Below, piece after piece: positions 1 to 9,354 of a DNA stretch of 64,000 bases. The notes below the pieces were generated by a model, which was not told where the DNA came from, did no database searches, and saw only the letters and a program-made list of their open reading frames with translations. The stretch is from NCBI GenBank assembly GCA_946188345.1, contig CAMHUI010000004.1, forward strand, positions 28,211 to 92,210. Direction: 5' to 3'. Within the stretch, counting starts at the first letter, position 1; every line of letters starts with the position of its first letter. The stretch comes from an uncultured Prevotellaceae bacterium. GTDB taxonomy: Bacteria; Bacteroidota; Bacteroidia; Bacteroidales; Bacteroidaceae. Made by a program: the position numbers and the translations under genes.

Positions 1-609
1 CGAGCCTTCGTAGCCGGAGCCCGATTGGAACGCCGCTACAACGAGCAGGAACGTCTGTCGGCCGAAGCCGTGCAGAAGAAAGCCCGTGAAGAGATGGAAG
101 CCTCTCTGCAGGAACAAGCCGCCCGACTGGGCAACGCATCGCTGGCCAACATGAAGGGCAATGAGCAGCTGAAGAAATACGACATCGGCGAGACCTATCC
201 CGTTGGTATCGAGCTCGACAAAGCCCTGGCCAATCCCGGCGGCAAGGAAGATATCGTGCTGCGCGAAGGCGACCGCCTCGTCGTGCCGCAATACAACGCC
301 ACGGTCAAGATCAACGGTGAGGTGCTCTACCCCAACACCGTCGGCTACGTGGCCGGCAAGAGCGTGAGCTACTACGTCAACCAGGCCGGCGGATTCTCGG
401 ACAAGGCCAAGAAGAGCCAGACCTATATCCGCTATGCCAACGGCATGGTGTCGAAGGTTGGCCACGATGCCAAGGTCAAGCCCGGTTGCGAAATTGTGGT
501 TCCCGCCAAGAGCCTCAACAAGATGACCACCGCCGAACGTCTCTCGATGGCCACATCGGCAGGCTCCTTCGCAGCCATCATAGCAACCATTGCCAACATC
601 ATCCTCTAA
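1..609 (+). CDS. SLBB-domain polysaccharide export protein (C-terminal part)
   Basis: The reading frame is open from base 1, so the gene starts before the window and about 202 C-terminal codons are seen. The visible part has a charged, probably coiled region (first 45 residues), then a segment with KINGEVLYPNTVGYVAGKS, typical of the SLBB ligand-binding fold of Wza-type outer-membrane polysaccharide exporters, and ends in a small hydrophobic tail (AAIIATIANIIL). Family knowledge: these proteins form the outer-membrane or periplasmic channel for capsule or exopolysaccharide. The next gene, 24 bp downstream, is a Wzz-type copolymerase, which fits an export operon. What lies upstream, such as the poly-export domain and signal peptide, cannot be seen. 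Confidence 0.85.
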   Translation, partial: RAFVAGARLERRYNEQERLSAEAVQKKAREEMEASLQEQAARLGNASLANMKGNEQLKKYDIGETYPVGIELDKALANPGGKEDIVLREGDRLVVPQYNATVKINGEVLYPNTVGYVAGKSVSYYVNQAGGFSDKAKKSQTYIRYANGMVSKVGHDAKVKPGCEIVVPAKSLNKMTTAERLSMATSAGSFAAIIATIANIIL

Positions 610-633
610 AGTCTATTAAAACGCTGAAAGAAT

Positions 634-1701
634 ATGGCTGAAAACAAAAACAAACGCCTCGAAGTCATCGACTTGGGAAAAATCATAAAAGACGCTTGGA
701 ATCGCAAATGGTTCATCTTCAAGGCCCTCTGCGTTGCCTTCGTTCTGTCGAGCATCTACATCCTGCCTGTGCCGAGAACCTACACCACAGAGGTGAAGGT
801 GGCCCCTGAGACTGAAAACTCGCTGTCGGGTGGCGCACTGAGCAACATCATGTCGACCATGGGACTTGACTTCGACCAGATGCAGACCAACGATGCCATC
901 TCGCCCATCCTCTACCCCGACCTACTCGACGACAACGGGTTCGCATCGAAGCTCTTCAACATCCACGTTGAGAGTGCCGACGGCGAAATCAAAACCACCT
1001 ACTACGACTATCTGGCCAAATACCAGAAGCAGTCGCCCTGGTCGGCTCCTATCCGATGGATGAGGAAGCTCTTCAAGTCCAAGAAGAGTAGCACTGACGT
1101 GCATGAGTTCGACCCCTATTGGATGACAAAGATTGAAGACACCGTGACAAAGAAGCTGCGCAAGAACATCCACATCAGCATCGACAAGAAGACGGCTGTC
1201 ATCACTATCAACGTCACCGACCAAGATAAGCTCATCTGCCGCTCGATGGCCGACTCGACACGTCTCGTGCTGATGAACTTCATCACCGACTACCGCACCA
1301 CCAAGGCCCGCTTCGACATGGACTACTACACCGAGCTTGTTGACGAAGCCCGCATGGAATACGAGCAGGCCCGCCAACGCTACGCAGCCTATGGCGACTC
1401 CCACACCGACGCCTCGCTGCCCAGCGTGCGCTCCAGACTCGACGACCTGGAGAACGACATGCAGCTGAAATACAACACCTACAGCACCCTAAGTGCCCAG
1501 CAACAGGCCTCAAAAGCAAAGGTGCAGGAACGTACGCCGGCCTTCACGCTCGTCAAAGGCGCTGCCGTGCCCATCAGACCGACAGGACCGAAGCGCGTCT
1601 ACTTCGTATTCGGCATGCTCATGCTCACCTTCTTCGGATGCTTCGTCTACATCGAGAAAGAAGAGATACGTAAGTTCTTCAAACCAGCAGAAGAAAGTTG
1701 A
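634..1701 (+). CDS. Wzz/GumC-type polysaccharide chain-length determinant
   Basis: This 355-residue inner-membrane protein has one transmembrane segment near the N-terminus (about residues 28-46), a long periplasmic region with a predicted coiled coil (about 225-290), a proline-containing PIRPTGPKRV motif and a second transmembrane segment (about 320-340). That is the architecture of the Wzz/polysaccharide copolymerase family, which sets polymer length together with Wzy. No C-terminal tyrosine kinase domain is fused to it and none is encoded in the window. It follows the SLBB exporter and precedes the flippase, in the order expected of a Wzx/Wzy-dependent locus. Confidence 0.88.
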   Translation: MAENKNKRLEVIDLGKIIKDAWNRKWFIFKALCVAFVLSSIYILPVPRTYTTEVKVAPETENSLSGGALSNIMSTMGLDFDQMQTNDAISPILYPDLLDDNGFASKLFNIHVESADGEIKTTYYDYLAKYQKQSPWSAPIRWMRKLFKSKKSSTDVHEFDPYWMTKIEDTVTKKLRKNIHISIDKKTAVITINVTDQDKLICRSMADSTRLVLMNFITDYRTTKARFDMDYYTELVDEARMEYEQARQRYAAYGDSHTDASLPSVRSRLDDLENDMQLKYNTYSTLSAQQQASKAKVQERTPAFTLVKGAAVPIRPTGPKRVYFVFGMLMLTFFGCFVYIEKEEIRKFFKPAEES

Positions 1702-1734
1702 TTATAGAGTGTTCAGTCAAGTGATTAGCAACTC

Positions 1735-3261
1735 ATGAAGCCTGCAGAAAGAGCCATCGTCAACACCGCCGCACAGCACATCAGGTCCATCCTGAATGTG
1801 TTGCTGTCGCTCTATTCCACACGTCTGGTGCTGGTGGCCTTGGGAGAGCGCTCCTTCGGCACGTTCTCGCTGGTGGCTGGCGTCGTCGTCATGCTGGGAT
1901 TCCTGACCAATGCGATGGTCATAACAACCCAGCGCTACCTCTCTTTCTATCATGGCAAAGAGCAACTGTCACGACTGAAGATATTCTTCTCCAACAGCCT
2001 CTTCCTGCATCTCGTCATCGGAACAGTCCTCGTTGGACTAATGGTGTGTCTGACTCCCTTGGTGTCGCTGCTGAACATCACCCCCGATCAGCTACCGGCA
2101 GCCAAGAAAGTCTATCTGCTGATGGCGCTGTCCCTCCTCTTCACTTTCATCGCCGCCCCCTATCGTGCGCTCTTCATCGCCCGCGAGAACATCGTCTACA
2201 TCTCCATCATCGACGTACTCGACGGAGTATTCAAGCTGTTGCTGGCCTTCATGTTGCTGCACATCAACGGCGACCGGCTCATTGCCTATGCCTGCATGAT
2301 GGTGGGCATCATGGCGTTCAACTACCTGGCCTTTGCCCTCTATGCCCACGCAAAGTTTGAGGAAGGCTTGCTCTGGCCACAACGGAAAAGCATCAGCCGA
2401 CGCATACTGAAAGAAATCAGCAGTTTTGCCGGATGGACCATCTACAGCATGGGATGCGTCATCGGACGGACACAAGGCATTCACGTCGTACTGAACAACT
2501 TCTTCGGAACCATCATCAATACCGCTTACGGATTGTCCCTTCAGGTATTCACTGCAGTGCAGTTCATAGCCCAGGCAGTCATCAATGCCATGAGTCCGCA
2601 GATTGTCAAGGCAGAAGGCGCCAATGACCGCAAGCACATGCTCAGCCTGGCTGCCACAACCAGTAAGTTCGCCTATCTGTTGCTGGCTTTAATCGTCATC
2701 CCCATCATCTTTGAGATGCCCAACATCCTTGACGTCTGGCTAAAGAAAGTTCCTGACAATTGTGTCACCTTATGCCGTATCATTCTCATATCGGCGCTCG
2801 TTGATCAGACTACGATAGGACTGAATATTGCCAATCAGGCCATCGGAAAAATCAGAGACTATTCGCTCGTTATCAACACTCTGAAGCTTTCAACACTGAT
2901 ATTCATATGGTTGACGCTCAGCAAAGGATATACCGTAACTATGGCCATGATGTGGTTCATCATCATCGAACTGGCAGGAGCCCTCATCAGACTACCTTTC
3001 TTGAAAGCATTGGCAGGACTCTCCATCAGAGACTACTCCACCAAGGTATTCTTGCGCATCGCTCCCCCTACCATTATCACCAGCCTCTCCTGCTGGGTGA
3101 TAATCAACCAGATTGATTTTCCCTTCCGCTTCTTGCTGACAATAACCATAGCCATCATCATAGGATTGGCAACCATCTGGACTACCAGCCTCACCTCAGA
3201 AGAGAAAGACATGACAAAGATGTTGGCAAATAAAGTTTTTAGAAGAAATAAAAATGGGTGA
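1735..3261 (+). CDS. Wzx-type polysaccharide flippase (MATE/MOP superfamily)
   Basis: The 508-residue protein is hydrophobic along its length, with about 12 to 14 predicted membrane segments, and starts with a short basic stretch (MKPAERAIVNTAAQHIRSIL) common in oligosaccharide flippases of Bacteroidales. Family role: it moves undecaprenyl-linked repeat units across the inner membrane to the periplasm for polymerisation. Length and topology fit Wzx. It overlaps the next gene by 4 bp if the GTG start there is used, so translation is probably coupled to the polymerase. The substrate cannot be read from sequence. Confidence 0.86.
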   Translation: MKPAERAIVNTAAQHIRSILNVLLSLYSTRLVLVALGERSFGTFSLVAGVVVMLGFLTNAMVITTQRYLSFYHGKEQLSRLKIFFSNSLFLHLVIGTVLVGLMVCLTPLVSLLNITPDQLPAAKKVYLLMALSLLFTFIAAPYRALFIARENIVYISIIDVLDGVFKLLLAFMLLHINGDRLIAYACMMVGIMAFNYLAFALYAHAKFEEGLLWPQRKSISRRILKEISSFAGWTIYSMGCVIGRTQGIHVVLNNFFGTIINTAYGLSLQVFTAVQFIAQAVINAMSPQIVKAEGANDRKHMLSLAATTSKFAYLLLALIVIPIIFEMPNILDVWLKKVPDNCVTLCRIILISALVDQTTIGLNIANQAIGKIRDYSLVINTLKLSTLIFIWLTLSKGYTVTMAMMWFIIIELAGALIRLPFLKALAGLSIRDYSTKVFLRIAPPTIITSLSCWVIINQIDFPFRFLLTITIAIIIGLATIWTTSLTSEEKDMTKMLANKVFRRNKNG

Positions 3262-4493
3262 AATCCCACAAAAGAAATCATAGGATTTATATGCAAATAC
3301 GTCTCGACAGACTTCCATGGTTACAAGTGCTTGCCAGCAGTTGCATCGTCGTGCAGGCAAGTGTGACGTTCAACATCTTCGGATTCCTGCAGCCTGTGTC
3401 GTATCTTGTCCTCTTCATGACATTGCTATTCTTTCTCGTCATGGTCCTTCTTTTCTGCCGGACACCCAAGATGTCATTATTCGATTTCGCCTGCACAATG
3501 TTCTTCACATTGTTATTATCTTTCACCATAGTCAACGGTACCGACATTAAGGACTGCATATATATATGCGCAGGAGTGTTGCTGACAATTCTCATGTTTA
3601 ACTACTTCCGCAACAACCTGAAACTGATCATCCTGAGCATGGGCATCACGTTTTCATTGTTAGCCTATGCAAATATAGCCCTGATGCTGATGTTCCCCGA
3701 CTGGATCTTCATGACTGACGAATGGGACAGCTATCTGCTAGGAGGCAACTATAATTCTATCGGAATCCGACTCATCACGGCCATCATCGTCAACTACGTC
3801 TGTGTGAGATACTACAGGAAATGGATACTAAACCTAATCCTGCTCATCATTATCTCCATAGGCACCCTTATACTGGTGGGGTCAATGACTGCCACAACAG
3901 GTGTCATCCTCTTCACCCTCACTTGCTTTATACCTTCTGTTCGGCTGCAGAAGATTGCCTTTATCACTTTCTTCATCTTTTACGTGCTGTTCCAAATTGG
4001 CGTATGCTTTCAGGGTGAAGGCCTGCAAGACAACCCGCTTGCAGTATATTTCATACAAGACATCTTAGGAAAAAACCTGACCTTTACCAACCGCACGGTA
4101 CTCTGGGATGCAGCCGCCAGAATGTTCTGGCAGTCACCAGTCATCGGATATGGATTTGTGGATACCGATTGGTACAATGCGCACATGGCCTCCTTTGCCA
4201 TTGGCCCACACAACTATATCTATAGCATCCTGCTGAACGGGGGCATCATTCTGATACTTGTCTTCATCAGCATTGTCGCCTTGGCCTTCCGCCGTATTTG
4301 GCCCAACCTCGACAGAACGGGGGGAGCATTACTGCTGGGATTTACGACCGTGCTTTTCATGGAAACAATGGAGGTTTATCCCCACTTCTTTAATTTTCTG
4401 CTCTTGGCACTCATCTTCTATTATCCCGAGTTGAAGACGACTTGGGAAACAGAAAATCCACAAGAAAACCTTGAAGAAACCGAAAACATATGA
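3258..4493 (+). CDS. Wzy-type O-antigen/capsule polymerase or ligase-like membrane protein
   Basis: This 411-residue polytopic membrane protein has about ten hydrophobic segments and a large periplasmic loop around residues 240-320 containing GKNLTFTNRTVLWDAAARMFWQSPVIGYG and then GPHNYIYSILLNGG. This pattern (FTNRTVLW, GYGF, HNxxLxxLLNGG) is typical of the O-antigen ligase/polymerase family. In this context, next to Wzx and Wzz, polymerase is the likelier role. The start is uncertain: the GTG at 3258 overlaps the wzx stop, while the ATG at 3291 gives a protein 11 residues shorter. The stop overlaps the next start as ATGA. Confidence 0.82.
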   Translation: MKSHKRNHRIYMQIRLDRLPWLQVLASSCIVVQASVTFNIFGFLQPVSYLVLFMTLLFFLVMVLLFCRTPKMSLFDFACTMFFTLLLSFTIVNGTDIKDCIYICAGVLLTILMFNYFRNNLKLIILSMGITFSLLAYANIALMLMFPDWIFMTDEWDSYLLGGNYNSIGIRLITAIIVNYVCVRYYRKWILNLILLIIISIGTLILVGSMTATTGVILFTLTCFIPSVRLQKIAFITFFIFYVLFQIGVCFQGEGLQDNPLAVYFIQDILGKNLTFTNRTVLWDAAARMFWQSPVIGYGFVDTDWYNAHMASFAIGPHNYIYSILLNGGIILILVFISIVALAFRRIWPNLDRTGGALLLGFTTVLFMETMEVYPHFFNFLLLALIFYYPELKTTWETENPQENLEETENI

Positions 4494-5758
4494 AACAGAT
4501 AAAGATTGCCGTCATCGGCCTTGGATATGTCGGACTGCCTTTAGCCCGACTGTTTTCTACAAAATATCCCACCATCGGCTATGACCTGAACCAAGAGCGT
4601 GTCGACGCCCTCATGCAGGGTCATGACGCTACGCTCGAAGTAAGCGACGAACTGCTTCAGGAAGCCATCACCAAGCATGGATTCCGATGCACAACCAATC
4701 TCGATGAGATTCGTGACAGCAACTTCTATGTTATAGCCGTTCCCACCCCTGTCGATCAGAACAACCGGCCCGACCTGCGTCCGCTGTGGGGCGCCTCAGA
4801 AACCGTAGGAAAGGTTATCAGCAAAGGCGACATCGTCGTCTACGAGTCAACCGTATACCCAGGGGTAACCGAAGAAGAATGTCTTCCCGTCGTAGAACGG
4901 GTAAGCGGACTGAAGTTCAACGTTGACTTCTTTGCCGGCTACTCACCCGAGCGCATCAATCCGGGCGACAAGCAGCACACCGTGGAGAAGATCAAGAAGG
5001 TGACATCGGGTTCGACACCTGAGGTGGCTGATATTATTGACGATGTCTACAACTCAGTCCTTGTCAACGGCACCCATAAGGCACCCTCTATCCGCGTGGC
5101 CGAAGCATCGAAGATTATAGAGAACTCCCAGCGCGATGTCAACATTGCCTTCATGAACGAACTGGCAAAGATATTCAATGCCATGGGCATCGATACCCAT
5201 GACGTCATTGAGGCTGCCTCCAGCAAATGGAACTTCATCAAGCTCTCGCCGGGGCTTGTCGGCGGTCACTGCATCTCGGTCGACCCCTACTATCTCATCC
5301 AGAAGGCACAGGTTTATGGCGTTCTGCCGCGCATCATGTCGAATGCACGCCGACTCAACGACGGCATGGGCGACTATGTGGCTCAGCAGACCATCAAGCT
5401 CATGAATAAGAAAGGTGTCTTGGTAAAAGACGCCAACATCCTCATTCTCGGCATTACGTTCAAGGAAAACTGTCCTGACATCCGCAACACCAAGGTTGTA
5501 GACATCTATCACACGCTGCAGGAATACACCGACAACATCACCATCTTCGACCCATGGGCCGACCCCGTCAGGGTAAAACATGAATATGGAATCTGCATCG
5601 ACAGCCAGCTCAGCGGCGGAAGGTTTGACGCCATCATTTTGGCCGTGGCCCACCACGAGTTCCTTGGCTTAGACTTAAAGAGCTTGCTTAACGAAAATGG
5701 CGTCATTTACGATGTAAAAGGCATCTTGCCCCGAGACATCATCGACGGAAGATTATAA
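4490..5758 (+). CDS. UDP-N-acetylhexosamine 6-dehydrogenase (TviB/WbpO/CapL type)
   Basis: This 422-residue nucleotide-sugar dehydrogenase oxidises a UDP-HexNAc to the uronic acid with two NAD+. An N-terminal Rossmann motif (GLGYVGLPLA, residues 10-19) is followed by the central and UDP-binding domains. The catalytic cysteine is visible in GLVGGHCISVDPYYL at C261, the form typical of TviB/CapL rather than WecC. The gene overlaps wzy by 4 bp. A UDP-GlcNAc 2-epimerase lies at 8122, so the polymer could contain GlcNAcA, GalNAcA or ManNAcA; sequence alone does not decide. Its stop codon directly abuts the stop of the convergent glycosyltransferase. Confidence 0.9.
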   Translation: MKQIKIAVIGLGYVGLPLARLFSTKYPTIGYDLNQERVDALMQGHDATLEVSDELLQEAITKHGFRCTTNLDEIRDSNFYVIAVPTPVDQNNRPDLRPLWGASETVGKVISKGDIVVYESTVYPGVTEEECLPVVERVSGLKFNVDFFAGYSPERINPGDKQHTVEKIKKVTSGSTPEVADIIDDVYNSVLVNGTHKAPSIRVAEASKIIENSQRDVNIAFMNELAKIFNAMGIDTHDVIEAASSKWNFIKLSPGLVGGHCISVDPYYLIQKAQVYGVLPRIMSNARRLNDGMGDYVAQQTIKLMNKKGVLVKDANILILGITFKENCPDIRNTKVVDIYHTLQEYTDNITIFDPWADPVRVKHEYGICIDSQLSGGRFDAIILAVAHHEFLGLDLKSLLNENGVIYDVKGILPRDIIDGRL

Positions 5759-6916
5759 CTACGACTTTTGAATAACAGATAAATACGTTTGATATATTTG
5801 CTGAGTATTTCTAAGAGATGTGAACAGCTTCATTGCCCTATTTCTTCCATTCTCAGAGATACTCAGCATTCTCGTTCTATCTTCTATCAACAAACGCATG
5901 AGCCTTGCAAGCTCCTCAACATCCCCTAAATGATAGATGAAGCCAGAAATACCTTTCTCCACAATCTCTTGATTAGCACCAGAGTCAGATGCAATTACAG
6001 CCAAATTATGCATCATGTATTCTATTGTAACCCTGCCAAAAGCCTCAAAACTGGACAGCATCAAGCCTGCATCCATCTGACTCAAATGGAAACTGATATT
6101 ATCGCTCTCACCCTGGAATGTGATATAGTCTGATAAACTATTTTCTTTTATAAAATTCTCAAGTTCCTGGGCATATACGATTTCCTCCATACCAATGAAA
6201 GACAAATGGAAATTTTTTACTCCCCATCGATTAACAAGAATATCCACAGCGCGAAGTGATTCCAACTGATTCTTCTGCGAAGACAACAACCCCACCATGC
6301 AGAATTGAAAAACACTATTTTGGTGACGTGCTGCAAATTGCTCGTCTGGAGGAAGTACACCATTATATATCATCTCAATTTTCTCTGCGGGAATTCTGTC
6401 AGAATAATAACTCTTCAATGACTTGGATATAGCTATAAATACATCGCTCTGCTTATACAACCACTTTTCATAGCTATTCCCCAATAACGATACCAGCCCC
6501 AGTCCTAACTCTCCGAATTCTCTCAGATGCCATACGTGTGGCGTATGCTTTACCCTACTGAGTAATGCTCCAAGACTGATTACACTTCCATTACTGTGTA
6601 TTACGTCAAAACGAACGGCACGCAACTTCCATAATATATATGGATACCACAGAAGATTAGACAGGCATTTCAAATAGCTCTTCCAGTTTCGTCTTTCCTT
6701 GAACCAATAGAAACGATAGCAGAAACATTCAATATGTTGCTCCTGACACGTTTTGAAAAGATTACGTTTCGCATAGGCTGGGTGCACTAAAGGCATCAGT
6801 ACTATCGGCTCAATCTGATAGTTTTCCCTCAGTTCCAACATAAGTCTGAGCATAGAACTGTTAGCTCCTGCCATGACAACGGTATGTGTCACAAACAAAA
6901 CGCGTAGTCTTCCCAT
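5759..6916 (-). CDS. Family 4-type (GT-B) glycosyltransferase, AT-rich and inverted
   Basis: The 385-residue protein starts MGRLRVLFVTHTVVMAGANSS, the N-terminal Rossmann strand and glycine-bearing loop of GT-B enzymes. The C-terminal half has FQFCMVGLLSSQKNQ and SSFEAFGRVTIEYM followed by IASDSGANQEIV, matching the donor-binding E-x7-E and G/N-x-E motifs of GT4. It probably adds a sugar to the repeat unit at the cytoplasmic face. It is the only minus-strand gene among the first ten kilobases, is visibly much more AT-rich than its neighbours and uses different codons, which points to replacement or import by recombination. Its end meets the dehydrogenase end with no spacer. Confidence 0.88.
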   Translation of the reverse strand: MGRLRVLFVTHTVVMAGANSSMLRLMLELRENYQIEPIVLMPLVHPAYAKRNLFKTCQEQHIECFCYRFYWFKERRNWKSYLKCLSNLLWYPYILWKLRAVRFDVIHSNGSVISLGALLSRVKHTPHVWHLREFGELGLGLVSLLGNSYEKWLYKQSDVFIAISKSLKSYYSDRIPAEKIEMIYNGVLPPDEQFAARHQNSVFQFCMVGLLSSQKNQLESLRAVDILVNRWGVKNFHLSFIGMEEIVYAQELENFIKENSLSDYITFQGESDNISFHLSQMDAGLMLSSFEAFGRVTIEYMMHNLAVIASDSGANQEIVEKGISGFIYHLGDVEELARLMRLLIEDRTRMLSISENGRNRAMKLFTSLRNTQQIYQTYLSVIQKS

Positions 6917-7043
6917 TGTTTTAAATGCCTTAATATATGTTTAGCGGGCTCCGCCTAATTCTTGTATACTTGTCTTATTCTACTCAAATTAGAAAATCAT
7001 GTTATTATAATAACGCAACAAAAACGTGATTATTGTATGCAAA

Positions 7044-7144
7044 ACCAGTAATCATATCCTGTAACCAGAGAAATACAAAAATAGCTGCAAATGTTTGGCA
7101 GTTCAAAATTAAATGATTAACTTTGTCAATAAATACTGGTTACA
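7044..7144. promoter_or_regulatory. Inverted ACCAG/CTGGT repeats around a promoter
   Basis: TACTGGTTACA at 7134-7144 is complementary to TGTAACCAG at 7060-7068 over 9 bases, and its first part is also complementary to AACCAGTA at 7044-7051. The repeats flank the promoter at 7094-7125. They could be operator half-sites or form a hairpin at the 5' end of the transcript. No regulator is identified. Confidence 0.35.
7094..7125 (+). promoter_or_regulatory. Bacteroidetes promoter for the 7181 glycosyltransferase operon
   Basis: TTTG at 7094-7097 and TAACTTTG at 7118-7125 are separated by 20 bases, matching the Bacteroidetes -33/-7 consensus. The inferred transcript start is near 7129, about 50 bases before the glycosyltransferase ATG. 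It sits at the right edge of the AT-rich inverted gene, so the genes downstream have their own promoter. Confidence 0.7.
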
Positions 7145-7180
7145 AAGAATGATATATCATCTTATCCCCAGCCAAATGTA

Positions 7181-8107
7181 ATGAGTAGCATCAAGATTGC
7201 AACCCTCCTGACCGTTTATAACCGCAAGCAGAAGACTCTTTCCTGTCTGCAGCATCTGTTTGCCGCCATTGCTTCCTGTCAGCAGCTGACCGGCCGGCAG
7301 CTTCAGGTGACGGTCTTCATCACCAACGACGGTTGCACCGACGGAACAGAGGAAGCCATCAAGAATCTGTATCCCCAAGAGGATATCCATATCATACAAG
7401 GCTCCGGCAACCTCTTCTGGGCCGGAGGCATGCGATTGGCCTGGCAGACAGCTATCGATAGCGGCCAGACATGGGACTACTTCCTACTGCTGAACGACGA
7501 CACCGATGTCAGGGAAAACGTCTTCGAACAATTGTTTGAAGCCCAGCAGAAAGGTTTGGCAACGAAGGGCATCAACGGCATTGCGTCAGGCATCACCTGC
7601 GACAAGAACAATCCCGAACAAATCACCTACGGAGGCTTCATTTTCGCCAACAAAACCAAGGGACGCCACACGCTGGCACTTCCCACAGGACAGCCGCAGG
7701 AAATAGACCTTGCCCACGCCAACATTCTTCTTATCCACAAGCAGGTAGTCGACACCATCGGCATCTTCCACGACGGCTTCCTGCACGGCTGTGCCGACCA
7801 TGACTACAGCCTCATGGCCCAACGTCACGGCATCCCCATTATGGCAACCGCTCAGGTATGCGGGGCATGCGACTACGACCATGAGTCCAGCGAAGATGAG
7901 ATTCTGCAACTCAGAAAGATGTCACTGGCTGAAAGAAAGAGATTCATCAACTCCCCCACTCACTCCGACAGAGACTATCTGCTCCTCATCCGACGCCATA
8001 TGCCCATGCGATATCCCATGGCAGTACTGCTGCGACGCATTCGGCTCTATTGCCCTACGGCATACTATTGGATAACGAACCTCAGAGGTATTTACAAGAC
8101 TGAATAG
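7181..8107 (+). CDS. Family 2 glycosyltransferase (rhamnosyltransferase-like)
   Basis: This 308-residue GT-A enzyme has an N-terminal nucleotide-binding strand ([17 protein letters not shown]), the acidic DxD-type motif in [11 protein letters not shown] (about residues 105-115), and [13 protein letters not shown] before it, a pattern common in rhamnosyl- and related GT2 transferases. The C-terminal half contains [12 protein letters not shown], a likely acceptor and catalytic region. It is the first gene of a forward group with its own promoter upstream and is followed 14 bp later by the epimerase. The exact sugar transferred is not predictable. Confidence 0.87.
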   Translation: MSSIKIATLLTVYNRKQKTLSCLQHLFAAIASCQQLTGRQLQVTVFITNDGCTDGTEEAIKNLYPQEDIHIIQGSGNLFWAGGMRLAWQTAIDSGQTWDYFLLLNDDTDVRENVFEQLFEAQQKGLATKGINGIASGITCDKNNPEQITYGGFIFANKTKGRHTLALPTGQPQEIDLAHANILLIHKQVVDTIGIFHDGFLHGCADHDYSLMAQRHGIPIMATAQVCGACDYDHESSEDEILQLRKMSLAERKRFINSPTHSDRDYLLLIRRHMPMRYPMAVLLRRIRLYCPTAYYWITNLRGIYKTE

Positions 8108-8121
8108 AAGAAACATCAGAT

Positions 8122-9345
8122 ATGAAGAAGATATTATTGGTATTCGGCACCCGGCCCGAGGCCATCAAGATGGCCCCGCTGGTGATTGCCCTGAAGCAAG
8201 ACGCACGTTTCGAGACCATTGTTTGTGTCACCGGACAGCACCGGGAGATGCTCGATCAGGTACTTCAGATTTTCGACATCACACCCGAGTACGACCTGAA
8301 CATCATGCGGCAGGGGCAAGACCTCTACGACGTGACGGCCCGTGTGCTTACCGGCATGCGCGACGTGCTGAAAGAAGTGCAGCCCGACGTCGTGTTGGTC
8401 CACGGCGACACCACCACCTCCACAGCTGCCGCACTGGCGGCCTTCTACCAGCAAATACCCGTAGGCCATGTAGAAGCCGGACTGCGCACCCACAACATCT
8501 ACAGCCCCTGGCCTGAGGAGATGAACCGTCAGATAACAGGCCGCATCGCCACCTATAACTTCGCACCTACGCCACTCTCGGCCGAAAACCTGAAGGCTGA
8601 GCAAGCACACGGAAAGATATTCATCACGGGCAACACCGTCATCGATGCCCTCCACATGGTGGTTGACCGGCTGAAGAGCGACCCCGCACTGGCAAAGGCC
8701 CAAGAGGAAGTCTTACACAATGCAGGCTACGACGTCGCCAGATTAAACGCTACGCCTGCCATTGACTCTAAACTCTCAACTCTAAACTCTGAACAGCAAC
8801 AGCGAAAACTGGTGCTGATCACCGGCCATCGCCGCGAGAACTTCGGCGAAGGCTTCATCAGCATGCTGACAGCCATGAAGGACCTCTCAGAGAAGTACCC
8901 CGATGTAGACTTTGTCTACCCGATGCACCTCAACCCCAACGTCCGGAAGCCCATCCATCAAGTCTTCTCCGGCATGGAGTCACTCTCCTTGGGCGAGGGC
9001 TGGGGAGAGGCCCACAACTTCTTCTTCATTGAGCCCCTGCAGTATCTTGAATTTGTCTATCTGATGGAAAAGTCGACCCTTGTCCTGACCGACAGCGGCG
9101 GCATCCAGGAAGAAGCTCCCGGCCTGGGCAAGCCCGTGCTCGTGATGCGCGATACCACCGAGCGCCCCGAGGCCTTGGAGGCTGGCACCGTGAAACTCGT
9201 CGGCACCGACTACAGTCTCATCGTGAGCGAAGTGAGCCGGCTACTCGACGACGCAGAGGCCTACCGACAGATGAGCCATGCCGTCAATCCCTATGGCGAC
9301 GGTCTGGCCTGCCAGCGCATCATCAACACGCTATCAGAAGAATAA
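8122..9345 (+). CDS. wecB: UDP-N-acetylglucosamine 2-epimerase (non-hydrolysing)
   Basis: The protein interconverts UDP-GlcNAc and UDP-ManNAc in the cytoplasm. Family motifs are all present: [13 protein letters not shown] at the N-terminus, [33 protein letters not shown] and [10 protein letters not shown] in the C-terminal domain. At 407 residues it is longer than the usual 365-385. The extra length is in two places: about 19 residues before [13 protein letters not shown], encoded by seven-base repeats at 8766-8793, and about 14 residues ([11 protein letters not shown]) before FFFIEPL, encoded by a palindromic sequence at 8983-9009. Both look like repeat insertions that kept the frame. Core catalytic motifs are intact. 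Confidence 0.93.
   Translation: MKKILLVFGTRPEAIKMAPLVIALKQDARFETIVCVTGQHREMLDQVLQIFDITPEYDLNIMRQGQDLYDVTARVLTGMRDVLKEVQPDVVLVHGDTTTSTAAALAAFYQQIPVGHVEAGLRTHNIYSPWPEEMNRQITGRIATYNFAPTPLSAENLKAEQAHGKIFITGNTVIDALHMVVDRLKSDPALAKAQEEVLHNAGYDVARLNATPAIDSKLSTLNSEQQQRKLVLITGHRRENFGEGFISMLTAMKDLSEKYPDVDFVYPMHLNPNVRKPIHQVFSGMESLSLGEGWGEAHNFFFIEPLQYLEFVYLMEKSTLVLTDSGGIQEEAPGLGKPVLVMRDTTERPEALEAGTVKLVGTDYSLIVSEVSRLLDDAEAYRQMSHAVNPYGDGLACQRIINTLSEE
8766..8793 (+). repeat. Heptamer tandem repeat (CTCTAAA x4) inside wecB
   Basis: Four copies of a 7-bp unit are seen in a row: CTCTAAA, CTCTCAA, CTCTAAA, CTCTGAA. They lie inside the epimerase coding sequence in a poorly conserved loop. Because 7 is not a multiple of 3, gain or loss of one unit would shift the frame. 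Confidence 0.8.
8983..9009. repeat. Palindromic repeat inserted in wecB
   Basis: CTCTCC at 8983-8988 pairs with GGAGAG at 9004-9009 around a G-rich middle. The 27-bp stretch is read through as [11 protein letters not shown] in a position where epimerases normally have no such residues. It resembles a REP-like short dispersed repeat; no second copy is clear in this window. Confidence 0.55.
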
Positions 9346-9354
9346 AGAAAGGCT

